Assembly: GCF_036226465.1 (NCBI RefSeq)
Contig: NZ_CP108476.1
Coordinates: forward strand, 372,001 to 436,000
Origin: Kitasatospora sp. NBC_01250
GTDB lineage: Bacteria > Actinomycetota > Actinomycetes > Streptomycetales > Streptomycetaceae
Direction of reading: 5' to 3'
DNA length: 64,000 nt
Part shown: one piece after another, positions 7,434 to 16,079 of the stretch
How positions within the stretch are numbered: the stretch's first letter is position 1
Layout of the letters: every line of letters begins with the position of its first letter
Notes under the pieces: generated by a model
Seen by the model: the letters and a program-made list of their open reading frames with translations, nothing else
Database searches by the model: none
What the model was told of the DNA's origin: nothing
Translations under genes and position numbers: made by a program

Positions 7434-10169
7434 ATGGTCGAACATACCGACCGATCGCGGGTCGTATTCAGAAAGCCACCGACAGCGAGAAACCGACGCA
7501 GCGTAGCCACTCAGGTATTCGCGCTGGAACTCGTGGTCGTGGTCCTCCTCGTGCTCGGGGCGATCCTGGCGCAGGTCCTGCAGTCGCGGCGGAGCAGCGA
7601 TACCGAGGCGAAGAACAGGTCGGTCGCGGTCGCGGAGACCTTCGCGCATTCTCCCGGCCTGCTCGCCGCACTCAAGTCGCCCGATCCCTCGGCGATTCTC
7701 CAGCCGATCACCGAGGCCACCCGCAAAGTCGCCGGCGTCGACTTCATCGTCGTCATGAACGACCAGGGAATCCGCTACACGCACCCGATGCCGAGCGAGA
7801 TCGGCCACCGGTTCGTCGGCACCATCGGCCCCTCCCTGCACGGGCAGATCTACACCGAGAGCGTGCACGGCCCGCTGGGCCACGAAGTCCAGGCGACCGT
7901 CCCGGTGACCGCCCCGGACGGATCGATACCCGCCCTGGTGTCGGCCGGGCTCAAGGTCAACAACGTCACCGCCGCCGACAACCGGCAGCTGCCACTGATC
8001 CTCGGCACCGGCGCCGTCGCCGTCGTGATCGCCACCACCGGCACCGCGCTGATCGCCCGCAGGCTCAAGCGCCAGACCCACGGCATGGACCCGGGCGAGC
8101 TGGCCCGGATGTACGAGCACCACAACGCCGTCCTGCACGCGGTCCGCGAGGGCGTGGTCATCGTCGGACAGGACGGGCAACTGCTGCTGGCCAACGACGA
8201 GGCGCGCGAGCTGCTGGGTCTGCCCGCCCGGGCCGAGGGCCGGCACCTGGGCGACATCGAGGGCCTCACCCCCGAGACCACCGACCTGCTGCTGTCGGGC
8301 CGGACGGTCACCGACGAACTGCTCCACGTCGGCAGCCGGCTCGTCGCGGTCAACCAGCGGCCGACCGCCCCGCACAGCCGCGCCATGGGCACGGTCGCCA
8401 CTCTTCGCGACTCCACCGAGCTGCTCGCGCTCTCCGGCAAGGCCGAGGTGGCCGGCCAGCGCCTCGCCCTGCTGTACGAGGCGGGTGTCGGCATCGGGAC
8501 CACGCTCGACGTCGAGCGCACCGCCGAGGAGCTGGCCCGGGTCGCGGTGCCCGGCTTCGCGGACTTCGTCACCGTCGACCTCGCCGACCCGGTGCTGCAG
8601 GGCGAGGAGCCCACCGGCGGCGCCGTCAACCTGCGCCGCACCGCTGTCCACGGCATCCGCGACGACCACCCGTTCTACCCCTGCGGCCGACTGACCGCCT
8701 TCATCCCGTCCACCCCGATGGCCCGCGGCTTCGACAGCGGCCGCTCGCAGGTCGTCCCCGATCTGCGGGTCGCGCCCGGCTGGCAGGCCCAGGACCCCGA
8801 GTGGACCGGGCACATCCTCGACTACGGCGTCCACACGCTGGTCACCATCCCGCTGAAGGCCCGCGGCATCATCCTGGGCGTCGTCAACTTCTGGCGGTCG
8901 CAGAAGCCCGAGCCGTTCGACGAGGACGACCGCTCGCTGGCCGAGGAGCTGGTCGCGCGGGCCGCCGTCAGCATCGACAACGCCCGCCGCTACACCCGCG
9001 AGCACGCCATGGCCGTGACCCTGCAGCGCAGCCTGCTGCCGCGCGCCCTGCCCGACCAGAGCGCGCTGGAGGTCGCCCACCGCTACCTGCCGGCGCAGTC
9101 CGGCGTCAGCGGCGACTGGTTCGACGTGATCCCGCTGCCCGGCAGCCGGGTCGCCCTGGTGGTGGGCGACGTGGTCGGCCACGGGCTGCACGCCGCCGCC
9201 ACCATGGGCCGGCTGCGCACCGCCGTCCACAACTTCTCCGCGCTCGACGTGCCGCCCGACGAGGTGCTCGGCCACCTCGACGAGCTGGTCAACCGGATCG
9301 ACCAGGAGGAGAGCGACAGCGGTACCGGCATCGGCGTCACCGGCGCCACCTGCCTGTACGCGATCTACGACCCGACCTCCCGGCTCTGCACCATCGCGAC
9401 CGCCGGCCACCCGCCGCCCGCGCTGGTCGATCCCGACGGCAGGGTCGTCTTCCCGGACCTGCCGACCGGCCCGCCGCTCGGCGCGGGCGGGATGCCGTAC
9501 GAGACGACCCAGGTGCAGCTGGCCGAGGGCACCCAGATCGTGCTCTACACCGACGGCCTGATCGAGGAGCGCACCCGGGACTTCGACGTCGGCATGGACC
9601 TGCTCCGCGCGGCGCTGTCGCAGCGCGGCCGGGAGCCGGAGGAGCACTGCCGGGCAGTGCTGGAGGCGTTGCTGCCGGAGCGCCCGCAGGACGACGTGGC
9701 ACTGCTGATCGCCAGGACCAGGGTGCTCGGCCCCGACCGGGTCGCCGAGCGCGACGTGCCGGGCGACCCGGCCGCCGTCGCCGACATCCGGGCGTGGAGC
9801 GCGGCGACGCTGGACGCATGGGGCCTGGGCGAGCTGTCGTTCGCCACCGAGCTCGCCCTGAGCGAACTGGTCACCAACGCCATCCGCTACGGCTCGGCCC
9901 CGGTGCGGGTCAGGCTGCTGCGCGACCGCAGCCTGATCCTGGAGGTCTCCGACGGCAGCAACACCTCGCCGCACCTGACCTACGCGGCGAGCACCGACGA
10001 GGGCGGCCGCGGGCTGTTCCTGGTGGCCCAGCTCACCGAGCACTGGGGCACCCGCTACACGCCGCACGGCAAGGTCATCTGGGCCGAGCAGGCCTTCCCC
10101 GCCTCCGCCCGCACCCTGACCCCGCAACGTCACGAGGCCCCGCACGCCGTCCCGCTGCCCTCGCCGTGA
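7434..10169 (+). CDS. Membrane sensor with PAS-GAF-PP2C(SpoIIE)-HATPase: RsbU/SpoIIE-type phosphatase
   Basis: A 911-residue multidomain regulator. A TM segment (about 25-47) and a second (about 186-210) bracket an extracytoplasmic single-Cache-like sensor (IRYTHPMPSEIGHRFVG is typical of DcuS/CitA-like sensors). Then come a PAS domain (about 225-320), a GAF domain (about 345-515), a PP2C/SpoIIE phosphatase (about 530-760; SGDWFDVIPL and VVGDVVGHG metal-binding motifs) and a C-terminal anti-sigma-type ATPase (ELVTNAIRYG, DEGGRGLFLVAQL). This architecture controls anti-anti-sigma switches by dephosphorylation. The ATG at 7434 is preferred, but an in-frame GTG at 7332 would add 34 residues and neither has a strong ribosome site. 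No partner sigma or antagonist gene is adjacent. Confidence 0.93.
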   Translation: MVEHTDRSRVVFRKPPTARNRRSVATQVFALELVVVVLLVLGAILAQVLQSRRSSDTEAKNRSVAVAETFAHSPGLLAALKSPDPSAILQPITEATRKVAGVDFIVVMNDQGIRYTHPMPSEIGHRFVGTIGPSLHGQIYTESVHGPLGHEVQATVPVTAPDGSIPALVSAGLKVNNVTAADNRQLPLILGTGAVAVVIATTGTALIARRLKRQTHGMDPGELARMYEHHNAVLHAVREGVVIVGQDGQLLLANDEARELLGLPARAEGRHLGDIEGLTPETTDLLLSGRTVTDELLHVGSRLVAVNQRPTAPHSRAMGTVATLRDSTELLALSGKAEVAGQRLALLYEAGVGIGTTLDVERTAEELARVAVPGFADFVTVDLADPVLQGEEPTGGAVNLRRTAVHGIRDDHPFYPCGRLTAFIPSTPMARGFDSGRSQVVPDLRVAPGWQAQDPEWTGHILDYGVHTLVTIPLKARGIILGVVNFWRSQKPEPFDEDDRSLAEELVARAAVSIDNARRYTREHAMAVTLQRSLLPRALPDQSALEVAHRYLPAQSGVSGDWFDVIPLPGSRVALVVGDVVGHGLHAAATMGRLRTAVHNFSALDVPPDEVLGHLDELVNRIDQEESDSGTGIGVTGATCLYAIYDPTSRLCTIATAGHPPPALVDPDGRVVFPDLPTGPPLGAGGMPYETTQVQLAEGTQIVLYTDGLIEERTRDFDVGMDLLRAALSQRGREPEEHCRAVLEALLPERPQDDVALLIARTRVLGPDRVAERDVPGDPAAVADIRAWSAATLDAWGLGELSFATELALSELVTNAIRYGSAPVRVRLLRDRSLILEVSDGSNTSPHLTYAASTDEGGRGLFLVAQLTEHWGTRYTPHGKVIWAEQAFPASARTLTPQRHEAPHAVPLPSP

Positions 10170-10430
10170 GGCGGGCGTGTCCACCTGTAGCCCTCGGCGC
10201 TGCCGATCGCGCGGCAGCAGTGGAGCGACGCGGCCGGTTCCCGGTGCTCCCGGGGCCGGCCTGGATACCCGCGCGGTCGGCCCCCGGTCCAGCGCGACCA
10301 CTGCCAGCAGCAGGCCGGCGCCTTCCGTCAGCGGACGACCCGTTCCAGCGGCACCGGCTGATCGCGCCGTGCACGGACGTCGCCTCCGGCGGGGTGGTAC
10401 CGGGCGCGCGGTGCGCCCGGCGGGTGGTGG

Positions 10431-10562
10431 TCAGCTGGTGACGTTGACGGCGTTCCAGGCGGCGGCGACGGTGGCGACCGTGTCGCTGCCCGGGCCGAAG
10501 AGATCGGCGGCCGCCTGGAGGGTGGCTGCACGAGCGGCGGAGTAGTCGGTGGTGGTGGTCAT
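10431..10562 (-). pseudogene. C-terminal remnant of an M4 (thermolysin-family) metalloprotease
   Basis: A 43-codon frame ending in TGA reads TDYSAARAATLQAAADLFGP followed by GSDTVATVAAAWNAVNV. This is the characteristic last helix pair of secreted actinomycete M4 neutral proteases (consensus of the type YxxARxATLxAAxxLYGxxSxxxxAVAAAWxAVNV). The upstream coding sequence with HExxH and the zinc Glu is absent. What lies upstream is the 3' end of the LysR gene plus about 90 bases of frame-shifted sequence. It is read as the relic of a deleted protease gene whose regulator survives next door. Confidence 0.6.
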
Positions 10563-10655
10563 CCTTCTTGTCGGCGTCGGCGGGCTGCAGGCTCTCGCGC
10601 GGGTCCAGGTTCAGTGACGTGGCCAGGGTGGCGCCGTCCTCGACCTCGACCTCGA

Positions 10656-11591
10656 TCATCCGTCGGTCCTTCGCTGGAGACTCCGGGGAGGCCCGGTCGG
10701 GTCCCGGCCGGTGAGATGGGCGCGGGCGTGGGCGCGGAAGGCCGCCACCAGGGGGTTGCGGTCGCGGGCCCGGGTGGCGAGCACGACGCGGCTGGGCTCG
10801 ACGCCCTCCAGTGGGATGGCGGTGAGGTCCGGGCGCACGGGGCCGGCGGCGACGGTGATGAACACGGCCTGCCCGGTGGCGGCGAGTTCGATCAGGTCCT
10901 CGGTGGTTTCGGCGAGGGGGCCGTCCGGGGCCGGGCGTCCGTCGGGTCTGGGGTCGATGCGCCAGAAGGCGCTCACCATCGGGTCGCAACCGCGCACCTT
11001 GGGCAGGGGTTCGTCGGCGATGTCGTCCAGGGTGACCGATTCCCGGCCGGCCAGCCGGTGCTCCAACGGCACCAGCAGGACGCGGGGTTCGTCGTAGAGG
11101 GGGGTCACCTCCAGGCCGTCGGTCGCGAACGGCAGCCGGGTGACCAAGGCGTCCACGCGGTGGTCCAGCAGCGCCCGGGGCCGGTCGGGCACGGCCAGGT
11201 GCCGGGTCGCCACCTCGGCGCCGGGGTGCTGCCGGCGCAGGGCGCGCACGGCCGCGGTGATGATGAAGCCCGGCGTGTAGCCGACGGTGATGCGGTCCGG
11301 CTGTGCGGCGGCGCGGGTGTGTGCCGCGGCCTGGTCGGCGCGGTGCAGCAGCGCGGTGGCGAGAGGCAGGAAGACCTCGCCCGCCTGGGTGAGGTGGTTG
11401 CCGTGCGGCGTGCGCTCGAACAGGCGGGTGCCGAGCTGCTGTTCAAGGCGGCGGATCTGCCGGCTCAAGGACGGCTGGGTGGTGTGCAGCGCCTCGGCGG
11501 CGCGGCGGAAATGCCGGTACTCGGCCACGACGGTGAAATACCACACCAGGCGCAGGTCGAAGAGCACCTGAGGCGACGGGAATTCGGACAT
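10656..11591 (-). CDS. LysR-family transcriptional regulator
   Basis: A 311-residue LysR protein. The N-terminal winged helix-turn-helix is unmistakable (FTVVAEYRHFRRAAEALHTT, then QPSLSRQIRRLEQQLGTRLF), followed by the linker helix and a type 2 periplasmic-binding-like effector domain. LysR proteins usually control a neighbouring or divergent gene. Here the downstream neighbour is only the tail of an M4 protease, so the original target may have been lost. An ATG overlapping the stop (ATGA) opens a short frame beginning MIEVEVEDGATLATSLNLDP, which could be a coupled start into the same lost gene; it has no intact continuation. Confidence 0.9.
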   Translation of the reverse strand: MSEFPSPQVLFDLRLVWYFTVVAEYRHFRRAAEALHTTQPSLSRQIRRLEQQLGTRLFERTPHGNHLTQAGEVFLPLATALLHRADQAAAHTRAAAQPDRITVGYTPGFIITAAVRALRRQHPGAEVATRHLAVPDRPRALLDHRVDALVTRLPFATDGLEVTPLYDEPRVLLVPLEHRLAGRESVTLDDIADEPLPKVRGCDPMVSAFWRIDPRPDGRPAPDGPLAETTEDLIELAATGQAVFITVAAGPVRPDLTAIPLEGVEPSRVVLATRARDRNPLVAAFRAHARAHLTGRDPTGPPRSLQRRTDG

Positions 11592-11852
11592 TATTTCGGA
11601 CGGGTCCCTTGCTGGCGCTCTGACAGTGCCTCAAATACCCCTGTGAGCAGGGCGATACACGCAGCGTATTGGCCCATACGGAATGGTCAATAGACATGAG
11701 ATGCTCCGTGGTCGCACAGTAGGACCGTCGGCGGGGCGGCACCCGGGCCCGTCGGCAGGCCGATCCTCGCGCGACCGGCGGCCGGCGCTCGTCCGGCCGC
11801 CCATGTCCGAGGCAACGGCATCGCGTTCGTGCTGGACCAGAGGGAGACTTCC

Positions 11853-12257
11853 GTGGCACACCTGAAGAACAAGATCGTGGCCGCTCTCGCCGCCGGCTTG
11901 GCGACCGTCGGGCTGGCCATCACCCCCACCGGATTCGCGTCGGCGGAAACCGCCAAACCGGCAATCAGCACCGTCCCCTGCAACAGCAACGACTACCTGC
12001 AGGTCTGGTTCCATCAGGAGTACGAAAACCCGCGCGCCGAGGAGATCTGCTTCGCCAACGCCGGGACGTACACGTTCCAGTTCCCGCAGTGCAGCGGCGG
12101 CCCCTGCTGGCTCGACGCATTCTCGACGGGCAACAACGTCGTGCAGTACGAGTCGGACAACAGGTGGCAACCCGACAACCCGGTCGGGAAGTACACCTAC
12201 TTCGGCTTCCCGAACCATCCCGGTGGGGTGGACCTCGACGCCATGAAGATCTTCTGA
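11853..12257 (+). CDS. Secreted beta/gamma-crystallin-like protein, copy 1
   Basis: A 134-residue protein with a Sec signal peptide (hydrophobic core AALAAGLATVGLAI, cleavage near ASAETA). The roughly 100-residue mature domain has CNSNDYLQVWFH, CFANAG and GNNVVQYESDNRWQPD motifs, seen in the small beta/gamma-crystallin family of actinomycetes that includes Streptomyces killer toxin-like protein. Four Cys are available for disulfides. The GTG start is set by AGGGAG 6-7 bases upstream; an in-frame GTG at 11829 would sit ahead of that site. It is followed by a 16-bp-stem hairpin. The function in this strain is unknown; an antimicrobial or morphology role is only suggested by the family. Confidence 0.82.
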   Translation: MAHLKNKIVAALAAGLATVGLAITPTGFASAETAKPAISTVPCNSNDYLQVWFHQEYENPRAEEICFANAGTYTFQFPQCSGGPCWLDAFSTGNNVVQYESDNRWQPDNPVGKYTYFGFPNHPGGVDLDAMKIF

Positions 12258-12280
12258 TCCGGTCTGCCGCCCGACCGGTC

Positions 12281-12337
12281 GGCGGGGGTACGGCTGTCCG
12301 GCTGTCCGGCGCTCGTCCGGCCAGCCGTACCCCCGCC
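12281..12337 (+). terminator. Hairpin after crystallin-like copy 1
   Basis: Perfect 16-bp inverted repeat (12281-12296 with 12322-12337) beginning 24 bases after the stop codon. It separates the two tandem paralogues, so each probably has its own transcript or the second is read through at lower level. A shorter related hairpin (TACGGCTGG/CCAGCCGTA) follows copy 2. Confidence 0.65.
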
Positions 12338-12379
12338 AACTCCGACATCGCATTCGTACTCGACTGTAGGGAGACCCCC

Positions 12380-12787
12380 GTGGCGCACCTGAAGAACAAG
12401 ACCGTGGCCGCTCTCGTCGCCGTCCTGGCCACGGCCGGGCTGGCCATCACCCCCACCGGAATCGCGTCGGCGGAAACCGCCAAACCGGCTATCGACGCCG
12501 TCCTCTGCAACAGCAACGACTACCTGCAGGTCTGGTTCCATCAGGAGAACCAGAGCCCGCGCGCCGAGGAGATCTGCTTCGCCAACGCCGGGACCTACTC
12601 GTTCCCGGACAATCAGCAGTGCACCGGCGGCCCCTGCTGGCTCGACGCATTCTCGACGGGCAACAACGTCGTGCAGTACGAGTCGGACAACAGGTGGCAA
12701 CCCGACAACCCGGTCGGGAAGTACACCTACTTCACCTTCCCGAACCACCCCGGCGGGGTGGAACTCGACGCTATGAAGATCTTCTGA
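12380..12787 (+). CDS. Secreted beta/gamma-crystallin-like protein, copy 2
   Basis: A 135-residue paralogue of the preceding gene with the same signal peptide, motifs and C-terminus (FPNHPGGVELDAMKIF). Differences cluster in the first strand of the mature domain (AVLCNSNDY instead of TVPCNSNDY) and in the loop before CTGGPCW, where a residue is inserted. Homology starts upstream of the GTG, covering the ribosome site and about 20 bases before it, so the duplicated unit is roughly 527 bp long and includes the regulatory region. The start follows GGGAG at 12369-12373. Confidence 0.82.
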   Translation: MAHLKNKTVAALVAVLATAGLAITPTGIASAETAKPAIDAVLCNSNDYLQVWFHQENQSPRAEEICFANAGTYSFPDNQQCTGGPCWLDAFSTGNNVVQYESDNRWQPDNPVGKYTYFTFPNHPGGVELDAMKIF

Positions 12788-12931
12788 TCGGTCTGCCGCC
12801 TGACCGATTGGCGGAGGTACGGCTGGAGGCCACCCTGCGGGGGCGGCCCCCAGCCGTACTCCACTTCACGGCCCGGACCCCGCCATTGATCGCCCGCTGT
12901 GACGGCGAACCTTCTCGTCTAGGCTGTGATC

Positions 12932-13573
12932 ATGTCCAGCTCTGTTCCACTCACCCCCGGTGACGCGCTCGAAATGCTGCTCAGCGGCAACCAGCGATTC
13001 GTGTCGGGCGCACCGGAGCATCCGAACCAGGATGCCGCGCGCCGCGCCGCGCTCGCCCCCGTGCAGAACCCCTTCGCGGTCCTCTTCGGGTGCTCGGACT
13101 CCCGCCTGGCCGCCGAGATCATCTTCGACCGCGGGCTCGGTGACCTGTTCGTCGTGCGGACCGCCGGTCATGTCATCGGCTCGGAGGTCCTGGGCAGCAT
13201 CGAGTACGGCGTGAGCGTGCTGGACTGCCGGCTGGTCGTGGTGCTCGGCCACGACTCCTGCGGCGCCGTGGCAGCGGCCAGCGCCGCGCTGGAGAACGGG
13301 CTGCCGCCGGCGGGGTACGTGCGCGACGTCGTGGAGCGGGTCACTCCGAGCGTCCTCGCTGCGCGCGCGGCCGGGCTGGAGGCGCCCGAGGAGCTCATCG
13401 AGGCGCACATACAGCACACCGTGGACCTGATGCTGGACCGGTCCCGGGTGCTCGCCGAGCAGGTCGCCGCTGGGCGTACCGCGGTCGTCGGCCTCTGCTA
13501 CCGGCTCTCCGACGGCACGGCGCGGATCGTCGCCGCCCGGGGGATGGACGTGGCGCTCGCGCCCGGACCGTGA
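12932..13573 (+). CDS. Beta-class carbonic anhydrase
   Basis: A 213-residue cytosolic enzyme for reversible hydration of CO2. The zinc site is complete: Cys54, His107 and Cys110, with the Asp56-Arg58 dyad of CSDSR. The GHDSCGAV motif and the surrounding VVRTAGHVIGSEVLGSIEYG are typical of actinomycete beta-carbonic anhydrases. An ATG at 12932 is chosen; a GTG six bases earlier is an alternative and neither has a strong ribosome site. It looks monocistronic. Confidence 0.93.
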   Translation: MSSSVPLTPGDALEMLLSGNQRFVSGAPEHPNQDAARRAALAPVQNPFAVLFGCSDSRLAAEIIFDRGLGDLFVVRTAGHVIGSEVLGSIEYGVSVLDCRLVVVLGHDSCGAVAAASAALENGLPPAGYVRDVVERVTPSVLAARAAGLEAPEELIEAHIQHTVDLMLDRSRVLAEQVAAGRTAVVGLCYRLSDGTARIVAARGMDVALAPGP

Positions 13574-13762
13574 GGCCGACGAGGTACGGGCCTGCCGGGC
13601 GGATTTCGGGCGCACCGAGGCGTGGGACCCGGGTGGGCGTGCGCCCGGCAGGATCCGCCGGGCAGGCCCTGGCGCCGAGCGGGCCGAGAGCCTGCCCGAG
13701 GCGCTGGCCGATCGCCACCGTGAGGCTGGCCGCCGCCACAGGTGATCGCGTACGGTGCCGTC

Positions 13763-14668
13763 ATGACGCTACTCGCCGGTAGGCGCTGCTACCAAGCGCT
13801 CAACTCCCTGCACTCGATGGTCTATTTCGCGCCCGAGGCCGAGGAGCAGTTCCATGCCCTCGGTCTCTCGCGAGGCTCCATGAGCTACTTCGCGGGCCGC
13901 TCGGCGGCCATGGGCGCGGTGGGCGCCGGCGCGGTGGCCGCCACGTTCTACAACTTCAACCCGGCGCTGGTCGCCCGCCACCTGCCGCGCGCGTGGGAGA
14001 TCGCCTCGCCCCAGGCGGTGCTGGCCGCCCGGCTGCGGGCGGTCGAGGCCGCGCAGCTGCGCACGCTCGGGGCGGAGACCGTGGCCGGTGCCGAGGTCCG
14101 CGAGGCGGCCGAGCTGGCGCTGCGCGCCGTCGAGGCCTGCTCCCCCGCCGGCCGGCCGCTCTTCGCGGCGCACGCCGACCTGCCGGTGCCGCAGGAGCCG
14201 CACCTCGCGCTCTGGCACGCCGCCACCCTGCTGCGCGAGCACCGCGGCGACGGGCACATCGCCGCGCTGCTCGACGCCGAACTCGACGGCCTCGAAGCGC
14301 TGGTGACCCACACCACCACGGGCAAGGGCTTCGTCCCCGCCATGGCCAAGCACACCCGCGGCTGGAGCGACGACGAGTGGAGCGCAGCGCAGGAGCGGCT
14401 GCGCGAGCGCGGTCTGCTGGACGCGGACGACGCCCTCACCGCGGCGGGCCGCCAGCTGCGCCAGGACATCGAGGACCGCACCGACCGCCTGGCCGGCGCC
14501 CCCTACCGCCAGCTGGGCGAGGAGGCGCTCGGCCGGCTCAGCGAGATCGCCGCGCGGTTGAGCGCGACTTCCGCGGCGAACGGCGCCTTTCCCCAGGAGA
14601 TCTTCGCCGCAAGCAGCGCCGGCACCGCAAGCACCCCAGGCACCGCCGGGACCGGCACCGCCCGCTGA
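13763..14668 (+). CDS. SCO6745-like protein (winged-helix, unknown function)
   Basis: A 301-residue alpha-helical protein matching the actinomycete family often annotated SCO6745/SalK-like. It has an N-terminal RRCYQALNSLHSMVYFAPEA segment, a YFAGRSAAMGAV helix, FYNFNPALV, and a C-terminal winged-helix-like part (KGFVPAMAKHTRGWSDDEWS then LLDADDALTAAGRQLRQDIE). The biochemical role of the family is not established as far as I know. The tail is Ala/Gly/Thr-rich and probably disordered. It ends 2 bp from the convergent TPR gene. Confidence 0.8.
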   Translation: MTLLAGRRCYQALNSLHSMVYFAPEAEEQFHALGLSRGSMSYFAGRSAAMGAVGAGAVAATFYNFNPALVARHLPRAWEIASPQAVLAARLRAVEAAQLRTLGAETVAGAEVREAAELALRAVEACSPAGRPLFAAHADLPVPQEPHLALWHAATLLREHRGDGHIAALLDAELDGLEALVTHTTTGKGFVPAMAKHTRGWSDDEWSAAQERLRERGLLDADDALTAAGRQLRQDIEDRTDRLAGAPYRQLGEEALGRLSEIAARLSATSAANGAFPQEIFAASSAGTASTPGTAGTGTAR

Positions 14669-14670
14669 CC

Positions 14671-16032
14671 TCAGTGCGCCCTGCCGTCGGCGGGCGCCGG
14701 CTCGGCCAGGGCAGCGGTGGCCTTCGGTGCGTGCAGCGGGCTGAAGTGGGGGTTGATCGCCAGGGCCCGGCCGAGGTCGGTGCGGGCCTCGGCGGAGGCC
14801 CCGAGCGCCTTCTCGATCACGCCGCGGTGGTAGTGGAAGAGGGCGTTGCGGGTGCCCAGGGTCAGGGCCTGGTCGGCCTCGGCGAGTGCCTCGCGGTCGC
14901 GACCGCAGGCGTGCAGGGCCCAGGCCAGGGCGTCGTGGGTCTCCAGGAAGGGGCGGGAGAGCAGCGCTTGGCGGGCGAGGGTGAGGGCCTGTTCGGGGTT
15001 CCCGTGGTCGGCTTCGAACAGCGCGGCGTCCGAATCCAGGGTGACCCCGTTGTCGGTGAGGAGCTTCTCCTCGGCACGGAAGACCCGGTACTGCTCCTCG
15101 GCCTCCTGACTGCGGCCCAGGGACTGGTAGAGCTCGCCGAGTTGGAGCACGTAGTCGGGCTGCGGGACGCGCTGGACGGCCTGGCGGTAGTCGTTGACGG
15201 CCGCCTCGGTGTCGCCGAGGGCCGCCTCCGCCCTCGCCTTGGCCTGGAGCAGGGCGGCCTGGCCGGGCGCCGTCGTCAGGCCTGCCCTGGCCTGGGCGAG
15301 GGCGGCGGCCGGGTCACCGCTGTTGGATTCGATTTCGCCCAGGTAGTAGCGGGCGAAGGCCTGGTCGGCCGGGGCACCGGCGTCCTGCAGTGCGCGCCGC
15401 ATGTCCTCGCGCGCGGTGGCGGTGTCGCCACGCAGTTCGGCGACGTACGAGGCCCGCGAGAGCGAGGGGGTGCCGGGGCGCAGGTCCACCATGTGCTGGA
15501 CGGCCTGTGCGGCTTCGGGGTACTGGCCGAGCTGGGTGTACGCGTCGGCGAGGGTTCCGTACAGCGTGGCGTTGTACGGGTTGACGTCGATCGCCTTGCG
15601 GGACCAGTCGAGAGCCTCGCGGAAGTGGTGGCGGCCGGCCTCGAGGGCGGCCATGCCGCCCATCGCGGTGAAGTTGTCCTCGCCCTGGACCGTCAGCGAG
15701 CGGTGCAGCGCGTCCTCGGCCTTGGGGTAGTAGGCGGGATCGGCGGTGGCCTTCGCCTGCTGGACGTAGTCCATGCCGAGGGTGGCCAGTGCCTGGGCGT
15801 CGTCCGGGGCGGCGCGCAGGCGCTCCTGCATGGCCCCGATCTCACCGGTGAGCGTGTCACCGGACCTGCTGCCCGCCCGACCGGTGCCCGCGTCCACGGG
15901 GGCTCCGGAGGTGTCGGCGGGTGCGAGGCCGAGCCCGCCCGCGAGGAAGAGGCCCGCCCCCAGGACGGTGCTTGCGGCGGCGGCCAGCGTGGCGCGCCGC
16001 CACCTCGAGCGCGGTGCGGGGCGAGGGGTCAC
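14671..16032 (-). CDS. Membrane-anchored or secreted TPR-repeat protein
   Basis: A 453-residue protein with a basic N-terminus, one hydrophobic segment (LAAAASTVLGAGLFLAGGLG, about 15-35) acting as anchor or signal, then at least eight tetratricopeptide helices (for example ALATLGMDYVQQAKATADPA, ALAWALHACGRDREALAEAD). TPRs usually mediate protein-protein contact. The GTG start has GGAG about 8 bases upstream. It is downstream of the sortase and DUF4331 genes on the same strand, so the three probably form one operon making a surface assembly. Confidence 0.85.
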   Translation of the reverse strand: MTPRPAPRSRWRRATLAAAASTVLGAGLFLAGGLGLAPADTSGAPVDAGTGRAGSRSGDTLTGEIGAMQERLRAAPDDAQALATLGMDYVQQAKATADPAYYPKAEDALHRSLTVQGEDNFTAMGGMAALEAGRHHFREALDWSRKAIDVNPYNATLYGTLADAYTQLGQYPEAAQAVQHMVDLRPGTPSLSRASYVAELRGDTATAREDMRRALQDAGAPADQAFARYYLGEIESNSGDPAAALAQARAGLTTAPGQAALLQAKARAEAALGDTEAAVNDYRQAVQRVPQPDYVLQLGELYQSLGRSQEAEEQYRVFRAEEKLLTDNGVTLDSDAALFEADHGNPEQALTLARQALLSRPFLETHDALAWALHACGRDREALAEADQALTLGTRNALFHYHRGVIEKALGASAEARTDLGRALAINPHFSPLHAPKATAALAEPAPADGRAH

Positions 16033-16079
16033 GGGTGCTCCGGAGTTCAGGGTGCCGACGCGGGGCGGCCTCGACGGTG

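Noticed and set aside
7323..10301. A 992-codon open frame on the minus strand under the SpoIIE-type gene
   Set aside because: Gly/Val/Arg/Asp-rich antisense composition typical of high-GC shadow frames, no domain, no ribosome site; the plus strand encodes clear domains.
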